Of a DNA stretch of 47,976 nucleotides, positions 21,637 to 31,985 are shown piece by piece. Under the pieces are notes generated by a model. It was not told where the DNA came from, made no database searches, and saw only the letters and a program-made list of their open reading frames with translations. The translations under genes were made by a program, and so were the position numbers. Positions within the stretch are counted from its first letter, which is position 1; each line of letters opens with the position of its first letter. The stretch comes from Gnetum montanum (Eukaryota > Streptophyta > Gnetopsida > Gnetales > Gnetaceae): contig MNCI01007858.1 of the NCBI GenBank assembly GCA_015680685.1, positions 74,353 through 122,328 on the forward strand. Direction: 5' to 3'.

Positions 21637-21707
21637 GGGCATTCCAAGAATTGAACTCAAGACCTCTCACACCTAAAGAAATAATCATACCACTAGACCA
21701 AATGCCA
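21637..21707 (-). tRNA. tRNA-Pro pseudogene
   Basis: The minus strand closely follows plant tRNA-Pro(TGG). Both RNA polymerase III boxes are readable: A box TGGTCTAGTGG at 21,690-21,700 and B box GTTCAATTC at 21,648-21,656. The acceptor end AATGCCC pairs with GGCATT. The anticodon position reads TAG instead of TGG, the anticodon stem has two mismatches, and the first acceptor pair is lost. Most changes are G-to-A or C-to-T. It may be a dead tRNA gene or the head of a tRNA-derived SINE; no SINE body was recognised. Confidence 0.72.
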
Positions 21708-22167
21708 AATTGGTTTTTCATTATGATCAATAAATCTGATTAGTTATGTTTAGCTACATCAAAAATTTCATGCACACATCTTCTCATAGTATCATCAGGC
21801 GAGTTTTAAAAATTTGCATTTGGCTTGGTATCTTATGAAAGCCTTTGTAATAATTTTACTTTTAAATTTCTCATGTTAGAATTTCAACATACCTATATTT
21901 TATGATTCATTTTTGTATCAATATCACCCAAGAGGCTCGAATCTAGGAGCTACATGCATTTGAAGTTCAAAAAATCTCTAAACATACTAAATGTCTTCAT
22001 ATTCTTTGAATGTGATTTTTTCTTAAAAAAATAATTAAATTCTACTCATATCCCATGAAACTACTACACTAGATTAGATATATATATATCTCTCTCTATC
22101 AGTTGGCTGAAATGATTTTAAAGAAGATGATGTTAACCAAACCCAAAAATTGGAAGAAGTAACAAGA
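21708..22167. other. No gene seen
   Basis: AT-rich, with a (TA/TC) microsatellite at 22,078-22,098. Confidence 0.45.
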
Positions 22168-22419
22168 TAACTAGAAATGGAATCACTCATCTATCCTTTG
22201 TTTCTCTACCACTTACCCAATTTAGTTTTACCCTCTTAGCCAAGTTTGCTCTATCTTTGTTTCTTCATGGTGTTTTTAAGTGTTATTTACGCAAGATATT
22301 TATTTATTAAAAATGCCATGAACAAACAAAAGATAGAGAAAACTTGACCAAGAGGCTAAAACTAAATTGGGTAAGTGGTAGAGAAATAGAGGAGGGATAA
22401 GTGATTCCATTTTTAGTTA
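22168..22419. mobile_element. MITE-like hairpin element with TA flanks
   Basis: A left arm starting ACTAGAAATGGAATCACT at 22,170 is the inverse of a right arm ending AGTGATTCCATTTTTAGT at 22,417. The arms are about 110 bases each (22,170-22,280 and 22,307-22,417) with a loop of only about 26 bases. TA stands on both sides (22,168-22,169 and 22,418-22,419), the target site of Tc1/mariner elements. There is no open frame. The arms match at most positions. A foldback MITE is the best reading; a hairpin small-RNA precursor is the alternative. Confidence 0.65.
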
Positions 22420-22421
22420 TA

Positions 22422-22431
<10 letters not shown>

Positions 22432-22452
<21 letters not shown>

Positions 22453-22453
22453 G
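22432..22453. repeat. (TA)n microsatellite
   Basis: About eleven TA units lie directly beside the hairpin element. Confidence 0.9.
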
Positions 22454-23600
22454 CTAGTTTATGTTATGCTTAATTATCTTTGTCCCAAGTGGAGGATAAA
22501 CATAAAAGCAAAATTAAAATTAGAGGAGTTAAGGCTTGTACGCTTGATTAAGAAGTGTTTTTAAAAATTTAATGACTTTTAGGAACATAAATTTATATTA
22601 AGCTGTAAACATCAATTCAACCTTGGCATAATAATTCACTAAAAATTTTTGTAAGTGTTTACCATAACATTAAAATAAATAATGAGGATTATTATTTTTT
22701 TGTTGTATGTTTACTTTTGTTAGCTATTTATTAACTCTACTTATTAATATTTGAAATCAAGAAGTAAACATCTGATTTTTGTTTGTTAAAACTATAGCCT
22801 TATGTAGAAACTATGATTATAAATATGCATAGGCCGATGAACATAACCTTTCATTTCTAAAATTAATAATAGTAAATGGTATTGAAAAATTTATTTATTC
22901 AATGTGATATCAATAATTTTCATAATTGTATTTTTTCCAAATCTAAAGTCTAATAATAAAATAGTTCAATGACATTTATAAATGTCACATTATATTACTA
23001 CACAATTTTTTCTTTAACAGAATCTCAGTTCATATAATGTAGCTTCCAAAGGATCTTAAAGCAAGTAAAAGAATTTATTTGTAAATAAAAAATATATGTA
23101 TTACTAGTACACTAATTGAAAAAATGCGTAGGAAATGTACAAATTTTCATACAATAAAATAAATAGAGACCTTACTATATTATTTAGATGTTGATATTTT
23201 TAATTCAAATGTTATTTTTTCAATGTTGGAAAATTGTTTAACTATTTATTTTGTTGGTTGTAATTCTCTCATCTGAAAAACATTGTATCATTATTCTTCT
23301 ACTTTTCTAAACTATAATGTAGTGACATATATTTCAAACTCAAATAGCCACCAAGAAACATTATCAAACATTCCTTGAAAACTTTTAAGGACATTTTTTT
23401 TGCAAAACATGCATAACTTGAATAGATAGTTTGTATTTAAATTGTCTTAAATAATTCATACATGTACCTCTTTTAATTTTATTTCATGGATTTCATGTTC
23501 CAATAATATTTTATCCTCATTATATAGTGTCATCTAAGTTTAAGTAGTATCATGTACCACTTTCACATGAAAAAGATATCTATTTCATAAAATACAAGTT
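22454..23600. other. No gene seen; may hold the Helitron 3' end
   Basis: Very AT-rich. A minus-strand Helitron should end here with a short hairpin and CTRR (YYAG on the plus strand). I could not single out a convincing terminus. Confidence 0.4.
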
Positions 23601-23639
23601 ATAGATATCAATAATTATTCAAAATTTATTTTATGAATT

Positions 23640-24850
23640 TTCCAATCAATATACACTAACTTTAATTCATAACTTTCATGTTTCATGCCATAGGTAATGC
23701 AATCATATAATATTTTTTCTAATCTATCCTTTGAGCTTCTTTCTTTAAAAATTTTAACATGGCATCTCCATCTTGGGCAAGCCATATATCATAAGTCTCT
23801 TATCATTGATATGTTAATTATATAAATAGATATAATAAAATGAACCTAAAAAATGGTTCAATTATATTTATTATATCGTTTGTGAAAAAATTTATTTTTT
23901 ACATTTTCTATGACTGAACATACATTACTAATATGAATAATCTATGTAAGTTCCCATAATGTAGCTTGATTTGTTTTCTGGAGTTGATGGATATGATGAT
24001 GTTAGTGCCTTCTTTAATTCAATTATAATTTCATACCTATCATAAAAAATAAGGTTCAATAATTCTTACTAATTAATTATTTTATTTTAATACATAAAAT
24101 TATGCACCATTTTGGTAATTTTTTTGTTTTTGGAATGGTGGGATTAATAATAACACTGCTATCATGAGATGTTGTTACAATTTTGCTAGAGTAATATTTT
24201 ATATAAGCATTTGAAAGCATTATAAGTGAAGTTGATGTTGTATCCTTTTTAATAATTTCATAAAGCTTTTCCCCTTCTACAACTGCTAACTGTCTCCATA
24301 ATGTTATAATTGTAGGCTCATGGTTACTACAATCATAATACAAATAAAATTCTAGAGTTACTTAACTTCAACATATGCATATTTTAATAAAATAAGAACT
24401 AATTTTTACCTTTGATCTAATATTTCTAGTCTTTTTTTAATTGATTGATCATTTAGGTCCCTCTTTAATGTATTGATAGGACTTATTCCTACAAGTATTC
24501 AAATTAAATCTGTAAATGTACAAAAAAATATTAGTTTTGAAATATACAAAACATATTATTCAATAATTAGCAAATTTAAAAATAGAATACCTGATTTCTC
24601 TAGAGAGTTTATATAAGAGTCTCAATTTATGAGCTTTATGAAAGTATACTTGTAATATGGAATTTCCCTTATCTATTTGTTGGATTTTTTACAATCTATT
24701 TAATACCATATCATACTCACATTTTTTTTATTAAATTTGATATTTTTTCTTTAAACTTTTGCTCCATAAATGCAATATGCATTCCCTATGTATAAATTAT
24801 CATTTGCTAGCTTCACATCTTCATTATAGGCTATAACTTGCATAATAGAT
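23640..24850 (-). pseudogene. Helitron RPA1-like protein pseudogene
   Basis: RPA1 binds single-stranded DNA through OB folds. Three blocks are visible. 24,590-24,850 reads VIAYNEDVKLANDNLYIGNA then CIYGAKV (family: DBD-A, 'VGKxYxISNAxVK'). 24,077-24,343 reads EPTIITLWRQLAVVEGEKLY, later STSLIMLSNAYIKYYSSKIV and INPTIPKTKKLPKW (family: 'xVxVxxYxGKSLSTxxxSxIxINPDIPEAxxLxxW'). About 23,740-23,830 reads YMACPRWRCHVKIF, the Cys-containing zinc ribbon before the C-terminal fold. Gaps between blocks look like introns. It lies directly downstream of the helicase on the same strand, as expected in plant Helitrons. Stops occur between and within blocks. Confidence 0.78.
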
Positions 24851-25167
24851 TCCTATAAAAAGTAAGGAGTTAGTAGCTATTAATGTTTAAATAAATTGGA
24901 ACAAACATAGTTAAATATTTAAAAATCCTACCTAAGCATCCATTATTTGATAATATTAGTTTTTCTCATAGCATAAATAAATCAAAAATCATTTACCTTA
25001 TCTAATATTTTTTTATAAGTTCTAAAATATGATAAATGAATGATTAAATATTTTACTTGTCACTATATATAAAAATAAGAGTGTTTCTTTCTAGTAACAT
25101 TTTTAAATGGTTTTTTCCCTTTATTTTTCTTTGTGCTTATTTTGATTTGTTAATTCTTTCACATTGG

Positions 25168-28100
25168 TCATAGGAAATTACATAGTAAGTTTTGTAGGCA
25201 TGATAATAATCTAATATGAGCGAGTGAAACATAGACTAATCTAGGTTGTTGTGTATGTGTAATTTCAACAATAGCTTTGTCAAATGTTATGCCTTGTGAT
25301 GTAAGTATTGTAAGTGTCCATGCCAGTTTTAGTGGTAATTGTTTTTTTAAACCAAATTGTAGTGGCATTATCGAAACTTATTTTCTTGAAGAAAACATGA
25401 ATGATAAAACAATATAGTTTGGAAAATTAATTAATACTAAAGATGGCGGTGTTGGTTGCTTTGTTTTAGTATATTTATAATAGTGCCAATTGTTCTATTG
25501 ACCAAATCAGAACAAGTAGATATATTTAATGTCAACATTGCTTTAGCCACAATTGTGATTAATATTTTTGCTTCCAAGTCTTTATCATTCATAGATATCT
25601 ATTTATTAGAATAATTACTAATACTAAGACTCTGACAATTAGGCTTTTCCAAATCATATAGCATTTTCTTATGGTGTTCATTTACTTCATCATTTCTTGT
25701 AAATAAGTGTATACTATGATAAAAAAAATTATTCTTGAATAGACATTTGGTTTTTGCTTCTATTCATTAATATTTCCCAATCATTATTTGTTGGTGTACA
25801 TGTTTTTACATTTTTTTGTAATTCTAAAAAAACTATTTCTTCTTTTGTACATGTTTTCTATCATAATATTTTATCCAAAGAAAAAATAGATATAAACCCA
25901 TTCCATAAAATTTTTGAATATCTTTAGAGTAATATAGTGCTATATCTCGAACTAAAGATAATTGAGCCATATCACCTATGAAAATATTGACTTGCCTCCA
26001 AAAATTTCCTTACAACTAAAAAATATTTGTTGTAGTTTTGCATCTATATCATCTAATAACCTAGCTCCAATAAAGCTATACTCATTAATGAGAATATACT
26101 TTATGTCTTTAAAATCATTCTACAATTGATGTAAAATAATATAATTTTTTTTTTCTTTTCCTTTTATAGATAGTTTCAAACAAACATAAATTTTTTTTCT
26201 TGAATATTAAAAGCTACAACCCTTGTTGAAGCCATTACAAACAAAGGCATTTTCTTTTTGGAAATTCTAAAGTAGACATTTCTATCTTAATAGCATGAAT
26301 TACAAAATATTTTCCTATGCTACCACTGCCTTGTACTATTAATTTCAATAGTTTTAATCCTTTTTTTTAATATAGTGGTTTTTCATGATATTCACCACTT
26401 TTCATTGTTTGTCATTCAATTTTTGTTGATAATTTATATTAGGTTGCATCATAATAGTAGTATTGGAATTTTTCAAGGAGTTGAGAAATTGTAATCCTCT
26501 TTCAATTTCATTATGATTAATTTTATTCCATTTGTACCAAATATCTATGTCTCTTTGTCCTAACATATCTACTTTTGTGCGATTTAAAATTTGTGTTGGT
26601 CGCAAACATGATAAAAGCTCTCATTCATTTTGAAAGTGATTTACATTTTCAATATAAACATATTCTTCATAATTTTCACAAATTTTATCTTCACTAGTTT
26701 CACTTTTATTAGTTATTATTTTAATTTTTTATTCGTGTACTTTCCAATTAGTTCTTATCTACTCTTTTTTATTCCTATTTCTATCTCATATATATAAAAT
26801 GGAACATAAAACAACATTTAAATTCAATAATACTCTAACCATTTTTTAGGATTCTCAATTGGTTTTTTTAAAAAATATAGGATAAACTTGAACTATTACT
26901 TCCTTTTGTCTTTGTTTCCATAACTTATTTGACTTTTTTTTGTATTATAAATGAACATTTTTGTCAACTCGTAATGGTTTAAACCACTGACATCTATTAG
27001 TCTATTCATGTATGCTTTTAAAATATCATTTTAATATGATTGTTCATTATTGCGTTCACTTGTAATTATTTGTTTATATACTTGATTAGACAAATTTAAG
27101 TTTACAAAAATCCTACTACATTATACTAAAGGTAGTTTCAACAACATATGTGATACTTCTTATGCTCCTATATCTCTTTCATCTCATGTCTCAATTATCA
27201 ACTTTTTGAAACATTTTTCAATGTGATCTTTAGTGTTCTATAATTCTATAATTTTTTCAAGCATTTCATTATAAGATTCAAAAGTGTTTTTTTTTTTTTG
27301 CTTTAGTAGCATATTTTACTATGTACATCACAACAACATGTTTTGACAAAACAAGTTTTTAATCTATGTTAGCTCTCTATGTTTGAAGAATTAGTCTATG
27401 ATGTTTGTTCAATTTATCATCATTTCTTAGTGGCTCATACATAAATATTTTTAACTCATAACTCTTGTATAACAATGAAGAGTTTTCATGAACATGCCAT
27501 GGAATCTTATATCTACAAAGCATATGTAAGATAATATTAGAAATTTTTTCAATAGTTTTTAAAAAATATTTTTTAAATGTCTATTTGATACATTACCTAC
27601 ACTATAATTTTCCATGTTTTAGTCATAATCAAGTATCCTTTATACATGTTGAATGTCTTTGAATTGAGTTAATTAGTTCTATATAATCTTTGTCAATATC
27701 TTTGATGAATATTGCTTATTTATCATATGATGATGGGTGATAAATATTTGAATTATTTTCCTGTATATATATTTATTTGCAAAATTAATATCAAATTTAA
27801 TACAATTTCAACATTAATAACAATAGAATGTAATTATTTCATACCTAAAAAGATGGCTTTGTAGTGGTAAATTGAGGTTTTGATGCATGTACAAGATCAT
27901 CTCAGAAAGTTTTTGTCTTGGTGACTTCATCCTCATCATATAAATTAAGTGTGTCTATATTTGAAGCATCTTCTATCCATCAAAAGCCATGAATGTGAGG
28001 AGACCCTTGATGTTGCCATTCATACCTTGACCACTAATCATTAACTTTTATGGATTTTTTCAAAATCTCTTTCATAAAAATTTGGTAACAATAATACATA

Positions 28101-29699
28101 TACTATGCTATAACGTGAGAGTTTTCAATGACCATTTGTTGTTTACTTGTAAATTATTTTTGCTTGAAACTCTTGTCATATGCTTACATAATTCAAGCTA
28201 ATGGATATCAACAACATTGAACATTAAAAATATAGTAAGAGATCCAATGTTATTCAACATTGATATCAACTCTAACCAACATTTTGACCAGTAATCTTGT
28301 GTAGCTCACAAAGTAGAACTAAATCGTACAATCTCATTAGCTAGATCCTTACATAATCATTCTTTTAAGTCATTACTATGCATTGTCATTTTATTTAAAT
28401 TCATTTTAATAAGAATCAAGGCTATGTTTTGTGCACTATGTCTCCTAATCATGTTTAAAATATAGTACCTAAACCTAGGATGTTTTGCAAATCTTCTATC
28501 TTTATACAGTAGAATATGTTTTGCATATTCATGTAATCAAACTTGCCTAGTTCTTAAGTCAACAAAATCACATTTTCCTATAGGAAAGAGAGTAGAAAAG
28601 ACCATATCAAATAAGCTGGGACAAAAATATTCATTTAATAGAGTTTTATCTATTGTTGGCCAATTAATCCTTTCTGCAAGTTCAATTTTATGTAAGTTAA
28701 GCCAATCTTGAATGAGTTTGTTCTTTGTTTTAGAGTCAATTGTATTCATAATTGTAGATTATGTAAGTAAACTTTCATCATAAAGTTATTCCTAATTATT
28801 ATTATTTATTAAATTTGATTTGATGATATTTGATTCATCTTCTAATCCATTAATATTAATTATTTGAACTTTCTCAATGAATCTTACATCATAGTTTTCT
28901 AGAAGTTATTTATTACTTTCCAAATCTATTTTAACATATTGGTAAAACTTATCATTATGAATTTTTAAATTTTAACATTGCTAGTACTCTTGCATTGTTG
29001 ATAATAAAATCATATGTTCCATTGATATGATCATTTCTTTGAACAATAATCAATGGTAACTCTTGTAATTTTCAAGATAGGTTTTTCACTACTTCTTCTA
29101 CATGTTGTGAAAAGCTTATTGTATATATTTTAGTTGATCTTCATGAGCATGTGTAACTTGAATCATAGGATTGAGCCTCATAATTAACATTTCTTCAACT
29201 TGGGTTAATAGTTAAAGTTCACATGGTTGTTTTCAAGAATCCCTATTATTTGGTATAGAAAAACATTTAGGATAGTTGTGTTTTTGAAATATTTGACATT
29301 CTAATATCCTATTTTTCTTCCTACTTAACATCATAAATTTCTTTTCAGTACATGTTTTACATTCAAATTCATTTGAAGTAGTTTGTAGACTATTTTGAAA
29401 TCTTAATTAAGCATTTCTGATATTTTTTTTGTCTTCATATTTAAATTTTTTTAAATTTTTTGAAAGCTTATTTCTCACATGATTTGGTTGAGTTCGTATA
29501 ATTTTTTTTAGTTTTTGTAAATTTATTTGATCATGAAATTCTATTGATGTAACATTATTTAGTTTAATCTCTTTACTTTACATTGGCATAAAGGATGAGT
29601 TGTCATTAGTGTAAGTTACTAATTTTTGTCATTTTCTTAAATTTGCTTTGTAACTTCTTTCATCGTTTCTTAATGCTTCTAACTCTTCATTATCCATGT
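25168..29699 (-). pseudogene. Helitron Rep-helicase (RepHel) pseudogene
   Basis: The likely start is MDNEELEALRNDERSYK at 29,699. Near 29,140-29,220 LLTQVEEMLIMRLNPMIQ matches a conserved Helitron N-terminal block. 28,537-28,749 gives CPSLFDMVFSTLFPIGKCDF, matching the Helitron-like N domain. The HUH nuclease motif reads YEWQHQGSPHIHGF at about 27,980-28,020, with both His present. The Pif1-type helicase starts near 26,340 with a Walker A relic (VQGSGSIGKY), then motif II as YILINEYSFIGARLLDDIDA near 26,050-26,110, with Asp of DExx now Asn. Motifs V/VI lie at 25,168-25,368: ILTSQGITFDKAIVEI and LVYVSLAHIR (family: YVALSRVR). Many stops, several from Gln or Arg codons, show it is inactive. Confidence 0.92.
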
Positions 29700-30825
29700 T
29701 ATTTCTTTTTATTTATATATATACACAAAAATAGTTTATTCTTTTAGCACACATACTATTATTTGAAATTTTAATTTTACTATAAGAAAAATAATATTAA
29801 TAGTTTATAATGTTGTAAAATAAATAGTATTATTTGTAATAATTAAAGATCAAAATTTCATTCTATTAGAAATATTTCCTTACTGCATACCTAGTTTCCA
29901 TTATGCTTAATTTTCTTATTAATTAAAATTATTTTGAGAAGTTTGTAATCCAAATATTGGTATCTCTAATAACTTATAGTACTTGCAATATTTCACCAAA
30001 ACAATATTGTATTAAAAGATAATTTTTACACATGAAGTAATTTAACTACAAGTATACTGAATTACATAGTGTGAATGAAATATAGTAAAATGATTAAAAA
30101 GGAATATAACATGATGGCAATTTACAATAGCCTCTCTATGACGTTGCCTTTTAAACAAAGCTTAAGCATATTTTTTCAATCATGTTACCAAAGGGAAAAT
30201 GAATTATCCCATTTGGCCGAACAAAAACAATAAAAAAAATAAAAAACATATAAACTTGTATCTACTAAAATACCCTAGCCCCAATCCTTAAAATATATTT
30301 TAAAAAGAAACAACTCTAGGCCAAGGCATAATAGGCATCCATGCCATGGATTGCCATGCTGGCATAATCAGGATCGTCAACTACCTACCAAACAATGGTT
30401 GAAATTCCCTCTTGAAATGCCCATTGATCAAGCTACTCCCAACATCTAAAAGGAATAACCAAAACATCTCTACAAATATGCATCACATTTCATTTTCCCC
30501 AATGTGATTTCACTAATTGCAGAGCTTCTCTCTCTAAACAGTTGTCATTGTTTTTCAATTTTTAGCAACAACATCAGGCATGTTGACCTTTTGGTATGTC
30601 AAAACCCTATGAAAATGCAGAACATAGACTGTTGTAGAATGTGATGATTTTTCAAGGAATTAATGAAAACCCAAGAAATGAGATCTATAACAAAATATCA
30701 AAGTAAAAGATGAGAGCATGAGCAATCATGGATAAAAATAAATGGTATGAGCCAAATGAAGATGCTTCAAGGATTGGGAAGAAGACTAATTGATGAGATG
30801 AAGCCTCAAAAGATAAAGTGAAAAA
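29700..30825. other. No gene seen; may hold the Helitron 5' end
   Basis: AT-rich to 30,120, then somewhat less so. The Helitron 5' TC terminus should lie here but was not identified. Confidence 0.4.
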
Positions 30826-30830
30826 ATTTA

Positions 30831-30982
30831 AGAGATGTATACTATTTTTAGGAGATGTCTCCATTGCAGAATAGACATCTCCATAAAGACATCTCCCAAG
30901 AGACATCCCAGTTATAAAGGAGACATCTCCCTAGAATTAAAAGTGATTTCAAAGAGATGTCCCAATCTTGAAGGAGATATCT
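30831..30982. promoter_or_regulatory. Cluster of eight GGAGAYRTCTCC-like motifs
   Basis: The palindrome GGAGATGTCTCC at 30,851-30,862 is accompanied by full or partial copies at 30,831, 30,873, 30,887, 30,901, 30,919, 30,953 and 30,973, in both orientations within 152 bases. This density suggests an enhancer-like array or a binding-site cluster in the upstream part of an LTR, about 60 bases before a TATA box. The binding factor is unknown. Confidence 0.6.
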
Positions 30983-31041
30983 ACACTAGCCATTAGATAG
31001 CCATTGCATGAGGTATGAGGTGTTTTTGAAAACTCCAAGGT

Positions 31042-31048
31042 TATAAAA
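31042..31048 (+). promoter_or_regulatory. Candidate TATA box
   Basis: TATAAAA in the context 'ggttataaaaaggc', downstream of the motif cluster. It may have driven the LTR transcript, or less likely the histone relic 620 bases further on. Confidence 0.45.
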
Positions 31049-31668
31049 AGGCTTCTATCTTTTGGGCATTATACAAGAATTATCAACATCAAGATAATTA
31101 TTATCTATCTTTTGTTGTTGTACTTGTGTACTTGAATTGGCATGTCATTTTCTAGATTTGTGAGACTTGTTTTGAACTGTACTTCATTATACAAGGGATT
31201 CGTAAATTGAGTTACATTATTTATTTATAATTTATTTCTCATTTCTTGCTATCCTATGAGATTGATGTGCTTCTTTATAGAAGGCATTGTAATTGAGCTT
31301 GTTGGGATCCTGCGGGATTGAGTGTTTTTGTAGTGTCAAAACACTCTAGAGTGAAGTTTAATTTGTAAAGGTTGTGCAATCCTTGAAATGACATTATGTG
31401 CTTATCAAGACCTTGAGGGATTGAGTGGTTTCACAGTAAGAAAATACTTCAATGCAAAGCTCAAAGCTTGTATAGGGTGTGGTACCCTTCAAACCACATT
31501 TTTAGAAATAAGTTTTGGAGGTGTGGAAGGATTATACCTTCTAGGAACCACGTAATTTTTGTGGTTAATCATTTTTCATTTTGGGGAACTTATTCATTCC
31601 ATTTTGGCCCCCAAAAAACGTGGTGGCCCCACCCCACCCCCAAGCACATCCCCTTCTAAGTTCTTGCT

Positions 31669-31985
31669 TCTCAAGGAGGAGGCAAGGGTAGTAAGTTTTT
31701 GGGAAAGGATAGATCCAACCATCATAGAAAAGTTCTCTATGATAACATTCAATGTCTCACCAAACCTACCATTAATCATTTGACTCATCATGATGGAGTT
31801 AAGTGTATTGGTGCTCTAGTATGATTTATGAAGAAACTAGAGGTATTCTCAAGATATTTCTAGAGAATGTTCTCAGAGGTTCTATTATTTACATTGAACA
31901 CGCTTGTTGTAAAATTGTGACCACCATGTATGTTTTTTATGCTCTTAAGATATAGGGCTAAACTTGCTATGGTTTCAGTGGTTAA
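31669..31985 (+). pseudogene. Histone H4 pseudogene
   Basis: Histone H4 is the 103-residue core histone. Nearly the whole protein can be followed: SQGGGKGSKFLGK then [38 protein letters not shown], and after a net 5-base insertion near 31,820, [45 protein letters not shown] and a TAA at 31,983, the normal H4 end. The initiator ATG is gone and two stops lie in the RQGR segment. Nearly every change is the result expected from CG loss in Arg codons: RRLARRGGVKR became [11 protein letters not shown]. Length and end are normal, so this was a full gene copy. Plant H4 genes usually lack introns, so a retrocopy cannot be told from a gene duplicate. Confidence 0.94.

Larger units (their letters stand above)
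23600..29699 (-). mobile_element. Helitron with Rep/helicase and RPA genes, decayed
   Basis: The minus strand carries, in order, a Helitron Rep N-terminal region, the HUH nuclease motif, a Pif1-type helicase and then an RPA1-like gene, the gene set of plant autonomous Helitrons. Helitrons move by rolling-circle replication: Rep nicks and joins strands, the helicase unwinds, and RPA is thought to bind single strands. The limits given are those of recognisable coding sequence; the true TC start (right) and hairpin-CTRR end (left) were not located. Stops and frameshifts are frequent. Confidence 0.9.
30826..31560 (+). repeat. LTR-like region (possible solo LTR)
   Basis: The region has the build of a plant LTR: a motif-rich upstream part (30,831-30,982), a TATA box (TATAAAA at 31,042-31,048), a leader with 'gggcattatacaagaatta', and two imperfect copies of a block of about 100 bases starting 'gggattgagtg' at 31,313 and 31,407. 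It ends with 'aggaaccacgtaa', a phrase found near the end of several plant LTRs. No second LTR or internal region was found. The boundaries are uncertain. Confidence 0.42.

Noticed and set aside
22432-22453. TA repeat as a functional element
   Set aside because: A plain microsatellite; common in AT-rich plant DNA.
31594-31791. Minus-strand frame of 65 codons and two overlapping plus frames at 31,468-31,783
   Set aside because: They overlap the histone H4 reading, which is far better supported; the first half is leader or LTR sequence.
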